NCBI GenBank assembly: GCA_020746875.1
Contig: JAGTJL010000011.1
Location: forward strand, 1,426,001 to 1,490,000
Direction: 5' to 3'
Length of the DNA stretch: 64,000 bases
Source of the DNA: Rhexocercosporidium sp. MPI-PUGE-AT-0058
Taxonomy: Eukaryota > Ascomycota > Leotiomycetes > Helotiales
Each line of letters starts with the position of its first letter. Position 1 is the stretch's first letter. Below are positions 58,806-64,000 of the stretch, piece after piece. Both the position numbers and the translations under genes were made by a program. The notes below the pieces were generated by a model, which saw only the letters and a program-made list of their open reading frames with translations, searched no databases and was not told where the DNA came from.

Positions 58806-60088
58806 GGCTGGGGGAACGGAATGTGAGCAAGGGCTAGAATTCCGATGAGCTTGGACGGTAATGACTTGGAAACCCGAAACGCGATACAGTAGTTCTGGGA
58901 TGAAAACAACAAAACACAATGCGGGAAGGTACGGCTTTATGTGAAGGATATTTGTCTGGAATTTCGCTTTTCAAGTACGCATGCATGATGTTCAATGGCC
59001 TGCACTTTAGGTTACAGCTAGAATAAAAACATCGACTTCGTGCAGCATATTGTTTTTCTTTTTTGGAGACGGCTGGTTCCCCGGAGCAATGCTCGATCAT
59101 GCGCATAAGCATCCAAAGCACGCCCGCAGTAAGGGTTCTGTCGCTCTGGCATCCCTTGCGCTACTCATGGTGTGGGATTCTCGGATCTGAATGGCTACAG
59201 CGGCGATTGAGGGTGGACGCCGATTCTCGACATATCACATTTTCCTTGAAGCAATTGCCACTGATTTGCGAGGCATGAAAGCCCACTGAGCAATTGCGAG
59301 GAAACCAAAGGCTGTTCCAGCATTCAAACTGTACAACTTTCAGTTCTTCCTTAAACCAGAATCCCAGACACCTTCATTGAGGCATGAATGCAGATTCACA
59401 AGAGAATAATGTACAACAATCGCAGTCGGGGTGTTACGGATTGTGTACAGATGCTGGCATATGATTCCTTGCTCACAAAGATCTCTTCCAGCACCTCACA
59501 TCCCTTCATTGGAAGCTAATACGAAGTCGCTGAGACCGCGTCCTGTCTTATTTACTGTCAATTGAGATGTTCAGCTAGGGAGGGTGTGGTAGGAAGCGTT
59601 ACCCCTTGCTCTGAGGCGGTCGAGACAACGCCACATCGCGATCTTATGATCGGACTAAGGTACTGCCTTCCAAAGCGATTTGCTGCGGATTAAAGTTGAT
59701 ATTTGTAGAAAGGGCGCGTTCTACTAGCAAATCAACAGACGCAAAAAAGGAGGGGCTTGTTCGCTTAGCCTGGGTCGTCTTGGCGAAGCCTCTTTTTGAG
59801 CCTCTCTCCTCACACAGGAAGAATGTCTACAAGCTTTAGAGCAAATTCAAGAACAAAGTATGGCATTTCTCATTAATGGAGGGTGGCGAAAGTTTCAGGA
59901 GCATCGAGCATGCACAGATACGGTAGAGACTCGGGTTTAGAAGAAGAAGAAGAAGAAGAAGAAGAAAAAGAAAAGGCCATATTATTGCGATGACGTGATG
60001 GATATTGTGGATTGGGAGCTACTCAAGTAGCCTAGACCGAAAAGGGCTTATATCATTGTGATAGAAAAAACATAATAATATTTCGCAT
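58806..60088. other. Intergenic, no gene seen
   Basis: 1.3 kb between two minus-strand genes. It contains the promoter of the unknown gene on the left and the 3' flank of nitrate reductase on the right, with an AAG/GAA repeat at 59940-59966. No coding frame is supported. Confidence 0.5.
59940..59966 (+). repeat. GAA/AAG microsatellite
   Basis: About eight to nine uninterrupted GAA units followed by AAAAAG-type sequence, about 120 bases beyond the nitrate reductase stop codon. On the transcript it would be a TTC-rich stretch in or just after the 3' untranslated region. Confidence 0.9.
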
Positions 60089-63000
60089 CTAGAATCCAAA
60101 GCAGTCTCTTTCTTCTTCGTAGCCCCAATCTTTCAAGGCTGGCAATGCGACTTTCTGGATCATGGCTGGGGGCCCGCACAAGAACACAACACTCTCCTCG
60201 GCACCGCCAGGGGCAAAAGCGTTTCCCTTGATCATATCCTCGTTAACGTGGCCTTTGACACCCTTCCAGTCATCACTTGGGTGGCTCAACACGTGACAGA
60301 TCTGGAATTGCTGAGCGTGCTCTGTTGCGAACTTCTGCATCTGATCCTTGAGAAGGATGTCGGCCTCGCTCTTGTTGCCATCAATGACTTTCAGTTGGGT
60401 TTTGTCTTCTTTATCCGCCAGTATGCGAGCCATGAGTGCGTACCCAGGCGTGATACCAGAACCACCCAGAATCAAGGATACCTTCGAAAAGTTATGCTGC
60501 TTGCCTTCGATGATGAATTTCCCATTTCCATGGTATGAGATCTCTCCGGTAGGACCACGGATCTCCACTTCCTCGCCAATGGGGATGCAATCTAGGATGT
60601 TACTCATTGCTCCGCCTGGTTGGCGCTCATCAGGAAAGTACGTCTTCACGACAAGGTCGAATGTTCCGCTTTCCTCCTGCGACCTGACTGGCCTAGTTGG
60701 GGTGTAGCTCCGGATTAACATTTGGTCTTTGAAATGGAAGCCAAATTGGATATGCTGGCAGGTTTCCAACCCAAGCTTTGACGAATTTGGAAGACTGAAA
60801 GTGTAACGACGCGTGTCTTTGGACAATTCAGTTCGCTTGGATAGCTTTACAGGCATCCATCGATGTTTCTGGAGTGCAACATCTGGGGGTTGAGAGGCCG
60901 ATTTTGCTGCTTCCTCTGCAAATTTCTCTGCATTCTTCTTGATGAAGTTGGCTGCTTTGTCGGTCACGACTCCAAGAATACATTCTAGGTTCAGGTCAGC
61001 AATGTCCCAACTACAAGCAATTTCAAGGTCACCGGAATGAGCTACCTTCTAGCTTTTGTTGCGCATATCCATCATGAATCGAGTTGAACTCATCCGTTGT
61101 AGCCTGCCAAACTTTGCCTCCATGTCCTGTGATAGCTGCCTTTCCTCCTGGGTGCCATTCCAAGACGCTCGTCGCATCATACACTTTGCCATCTACCACA
61201 ATCCAACAATCTTCATTCGTATTGTGCTTCTCGATTTCCTCTCGCGTAAACTGTTTCTCGGGCGCGCCAGACGCCTGTTTCGCTTCATTTATCCTTTCTG
61301 ACTCGGAAAGTCTCATCCAGCCACCTTCTTTAGTCCCCGGTTCAACAGGGTGCCGGAATAGAATTTTGGCAATCCCGTCGTCCTCCGCCGCGATTTCGGG
61401 TTTGACAACATACCAGCAATTGTTCATCATCCCCATAGTATTCCAAGACGATACTTGTGGTTGAGTATTTTTGAAAACATTGAAACAACGCACGATGATC
61501 GACTTGCAACGTACCAAGTGGGAAATCTCAACGTCAAGGTGCCAGTGCAGCCAGGTCCAAAACTTGTTTCCATGTCGAATTGGGGCTTCTGGAAATTTGC
61601 GTATACAGTACAGCCAAGTAACGCCATCGTCAAGGGATATCTCGACTCTTTGGACTTCGTGTCCTCCTCCGTCATAGGCATAACCTTCGATTCGGTACGT
61701 CTTGCCTTTTTTCGCTTGATCGAGAGGGATTGTCTCGCCTTGAGCTGGCTTGACGATCACACTCTGCAAATTCTGCTCATTGCAAGCTGTGCTTGGATGC
61801 ATGAAACCTACGTCTGCGAACTCGCCGTCTTTTTCGGTGATGAAGGCTGGGAGCACGCGATTGTCCCAAATGTGGTAGTGCGAATCATTCTCCTTCTCGC
61901 TCACCCAAATTTTCTGCAACCACTTCACACAGCGTCCACCAACATAACCAGGAATAATAATCCGCACTGGGTGGCCATGATCCGGTGGCAGTGGGACATC
62001 ATTCATCTCGTAGGCCAGAATTACATCGTTTGTGGCATCCATCGCATAATCGAGTGGGATGCACGTGGCGTATTTTCCCTCAGATGGCTCATCTGCCCCT
62101 TCAAAATTGACCCAACGTCGTCGCCCCTCGTCCACCTTATCAGGGATGCCAGCAGCAAGAAGGACATCTCGCAAGAGAGGACCTTTCCAGTAAGCACAAG
62201 ATACCGCGCCACTTCCCCAATTGAAGCCTTTGGATCGTTTGATCATGTTGAGCTCCTTTCTTCGATTTCCATCGCATGCCAAAGCGACAGGAATATTGAT
62301 GGTATCAAAGCGGCCCACCAGCTCATTCATGCCCAGTTCCAGCTTTTGACCGGGTTCCAAGCCCGAGATCTGCAGTTTGTGAAGTTCCCAAAGTAGATGA
62401 GGGACTGCACCATGATTCCGAACATAATGGAATTCGTTTGGAGTAATCAAGCCAGCTTCAAATAATGGAGTGAGTTTCGGTTCTCCGTTCAAAGGATGCT
62501 ATCAAGGTCAAACACTCCAGCAAATTTAGGTTATGATAATTCGCTTACCTTCCCCGTCAGTCTGATAAGATTCGAGGATCGTGGAATCCAGTTATCAGGA
62601 CCGAATTGATCTGCTTCGTCAATGGAGACGAGAGGATTGGAATGTTTAATTGGTGACTTCCTCTTCCCATCATTCTGCGTCAGGCTGTAGACATAATCCT
62701 TCTCGTGCTGCAAACTCCGAAGCAAAGCAATCTCTTGCGGCGAATATTTCTCACGCAACTTATCGTACTCAGTCTTCCCCGGTTCGTCTTTGTCAGAACC
62801 CTCAGCATCTGCATCCCTACCTGCCGAGCCCGCATAAGCATCGTGATGTTTATCACTGTCACCGTTTGCTCGCTTCCATTCGTGCTCTTGCTGGATGTCA
62901 TCGTTGCCTTGATCTTGCTTCTCCTTCGAGCCATTGACCTTCTCTTTCTCTGTACCCTTTTTCTGCTTTTCGTCCTTCTCCTTCTCTTTCTTGGCAGCAT

Positions 63001-63409
63001 CTTCTTTCTTTTTCCGTTCAACATTCGCTGGCCAGTTCTCGACACTCTTGATCCAATCCTCCTTCACATTCAACACATACCGCCATCCTTCCGAATGAAC
63101 ACCCGGTCTACGAAGATGAAAGTCTTCTTGCGCGTTAATGACGTCTCTGAAGTTCACCAATTTCCCTTCTTGAACTTCGTCTCGGAACTCCGCATACTTT
63201 TCTGCGGCTTCCTCTGTTTCGATCTCATCATGAAGATTCGAATCTTCTCTTTCGTCACCCGAATGAGTTAGGCCAGGAACTCGACCTTGGCCGTTCCAAA
63301 ACCCAATTCGATGTTCGTGACCATGGCCCCAGTCTGGTTCGTTTTCGATATCTTGAAGTGACGATCCAGGGTGACTTCGCACTGATATGCGATGCGGAAT
63401 TGGAGGCAT
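60089..63409 (-). CDS. niaD: Assimilatory nitrate reductase (NAD(P)H), with N-terminal insertion
   Basis: Three exons (62549-63409, 61046-62498, 60089-60984; introns 62499-62548, 60985-61045) give 1069 residues from the ATG at 63409. The enzyme reduces nitrate to nitrite in the cytosol, the first step of nitrate assimilation. The Mo-pterin domain has ACDGNRRKE with the likely Mo ligand Cys362 and GFNWGSGAVS; the dimer region ends with MGMMNNCWY. A cytochrome b5 domain follows with heme ligands in EWHPGG and SIHDGYA. The FAD part has RSYTPT and GGSGITPG, and the C-terminus has FLCGPPAMI for NAD(P)H binding. All cofactor motifs are present. It is longer than the usual roughly 870-900 residues because of a Lys/Glu-rich insertion (about residues 131-215) before WIPRSSNLIRLTGK. 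The family symbol is niaD in Aspergillus and nit-3 in Neurospora. Upstream sites suggest nitrate and nitrogen control. Confidence 0.96.
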
Positions 63410-63585
63410 GGCTGCGCTCTAGGAGGAGAGCAACCTTGGTATATGCAAATATGATTCAGACGCACCGAGGGAGATTCACATCAGAATGTTCCAGAGCAGG
63501 GCTCATTGAATAATCTTTCGAGAATATGGCTGTATACCTCGCCGTCGGTGACGTCCTTTGTTGGTGACGTATTTGACAGCCATTT

Positions 63586-63593
63586 CCTCGGAG
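63586..63593 (-). promoter_or_regulatory. NirA-type binding site upstream of nitrate reductase
   Basis: On the minus strand this reads CTCCGAGG, an exact match to the CTCCGHGG consensus bound by the nitrate-specific activator NirA in Aspergillus. It lies about 177-184 bases upstream of the nitrate reductase ATG, in the same direction as the gene. The match and position are seen; binding is inferred. Confidence 0.65.
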
Positions 63594-63750
63594 CTGAATC
63601 ATCTGGTAAGAAGTTGTTCTAGAACCAGGCGGTTTGGCGCGAACAAAACTAGTCTCCTGTTTTCCAGGCGACCGAGTTGCCGGATCACCTGGAAACATCG
63701 AGCATTGCTTAAGGAGATTCTGCGTCTGAAGAGACTGTTGAATTTAAATT

Positions 63751-63989
63751 GATAAGTCGGCTCCGATACTTTTGATGTGGGCGATCCTTTTGACGGGTGG
63801 GGCAATCGTGCAGCTGGATACTTCATCGTCACATAGAGTCACGTGAGACTTCGTGCTCTGCCCATCTACATGCCTTTGGAGTTTTGTCGACGCTGTTTTG
63901 AATTGCAAGAAGGGCGACAAGAGACTAGAGGATTCACAAGATAAACAGCTCGTTAGGTTTCACTCATCGCTGCTTCGCCCACTTGTATC
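63751..63989. promoter_or_regulatory. Cluster of GATA motifs
   Basis: GATA cores occur at 63751 (GATAAG), 63765, 63817 and 63940 (GATAA), and in reverse (TATC) at 63986. The 340 bases between this cluster and the start codon have none that I found. GATA sites are bound by AreA/NIT2, the general nitrogen regulator that, with NirA/NIT4, controls nitrate genes. Such sites are short and partly expected by chance. Confidence 0.5.
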
Positions 63990-64000
63990 GCCTAGAATAC

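Larger units (their letters stand above)
63410..64000. promoter_or_regulatory. Nitrate reductase upstream region
   Basis: The 591 bases upstream of the nitrate reductase ATG up to the window end. No gene is supported here. It contains a NirA-type site and a group of GATA motifs. If a divergent gene such as nitrite reductase exists, it starts beyond the window. Confidence 0.7.

Noticed and set aside
1..64000. tRNA genes or CRISPR arrays
   Set aside because: Reading for B-box-like GGTTCGA sequences and regularly spaced repeats gave no paired A-box or cloverleaf and no spacer-repeat array.

Overview
The window is nuclear DNA of a filamentous ascomycete (Pezizomycotina). The evidence is many short GT-AG introns of about 44-150 bases inside otherwise continuous reading frames, roughly one gene per 3 kb, no operons, and typical families: a highly reducing polyketide synthase, a HET-domain protein, a rhodopsin-fold (PTH11-like) membrane protein, a DUF3433 protein, a LysM membrane protein and a fungal nitrate reductase. 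The protein style suggests Leotiomycetes or a nearby class, which is an inference only. No tRNA, rRNA or CRISPR was seen.

Layout. 1-4323: 3' end of a highly reducing polyketide synthase (C-methyltransferase, enoylreductase, ketoreductase, acyl carrier). 6.9-17.9 kb: APP1-type phosphatidate phosphatase (+), C2H2 zinc-finger gene with unresolved start (+), LysM membrane protein (+), rhodopsin-fold receptor-like protein (-), secreted FAD-linked oxidase (+). 19.7-28.2 kb: type II NADH dehydrogenase-like flavoprotein (-), a 757-residue protein of unknown function (-), and, from a shared promoter region, a methionine-permease-like transporter (+). 30.5-38.2 kb: gamma-glutamylcyclotransferase-like protein (+), an AT-rich apparently decayed stretch, a HET-domain protein (+), a flavin monooxygenase (-). 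38.8-47.4 kb, all on the minus strand: small multi-pass membrane protein, DUF3433 protein, acyl-protein thioesterase-like hydrolase, second multi-pass membrane protein. 47.4-51.3 kb: no intact gene, one possible decayed gene. 51.3-56.7 kb: a very large modular secreted subtilisin-like protein. 57.6-58.8 kb: unknown protein. 60.1-63.4 kb: assimilatory nitrate reductase (-), with an exact NirA-type site and a cluster of GATA motifs upstream of its start.

How the genes relate. Most neighbours are functionally independent. The polyketide synthase is the edge of a possible biosynthetic cluster that extends off the left end; none of the genes directly to its right is an obvious tailoring enzyme. 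The two items most worth follow-up are the predicted 1558-residue modular subtilisin at 51339-56726, with repeated Cys/Pro modules and a duplicated C-terminal module whose introns are conserved, and the nitrate reductase, which carries a charged insertion of about 85 residues before its molybdenum domain. Exon boundaries were derived by hand from splice sites and reading-frame continuity; all stated exon sums keep frame.
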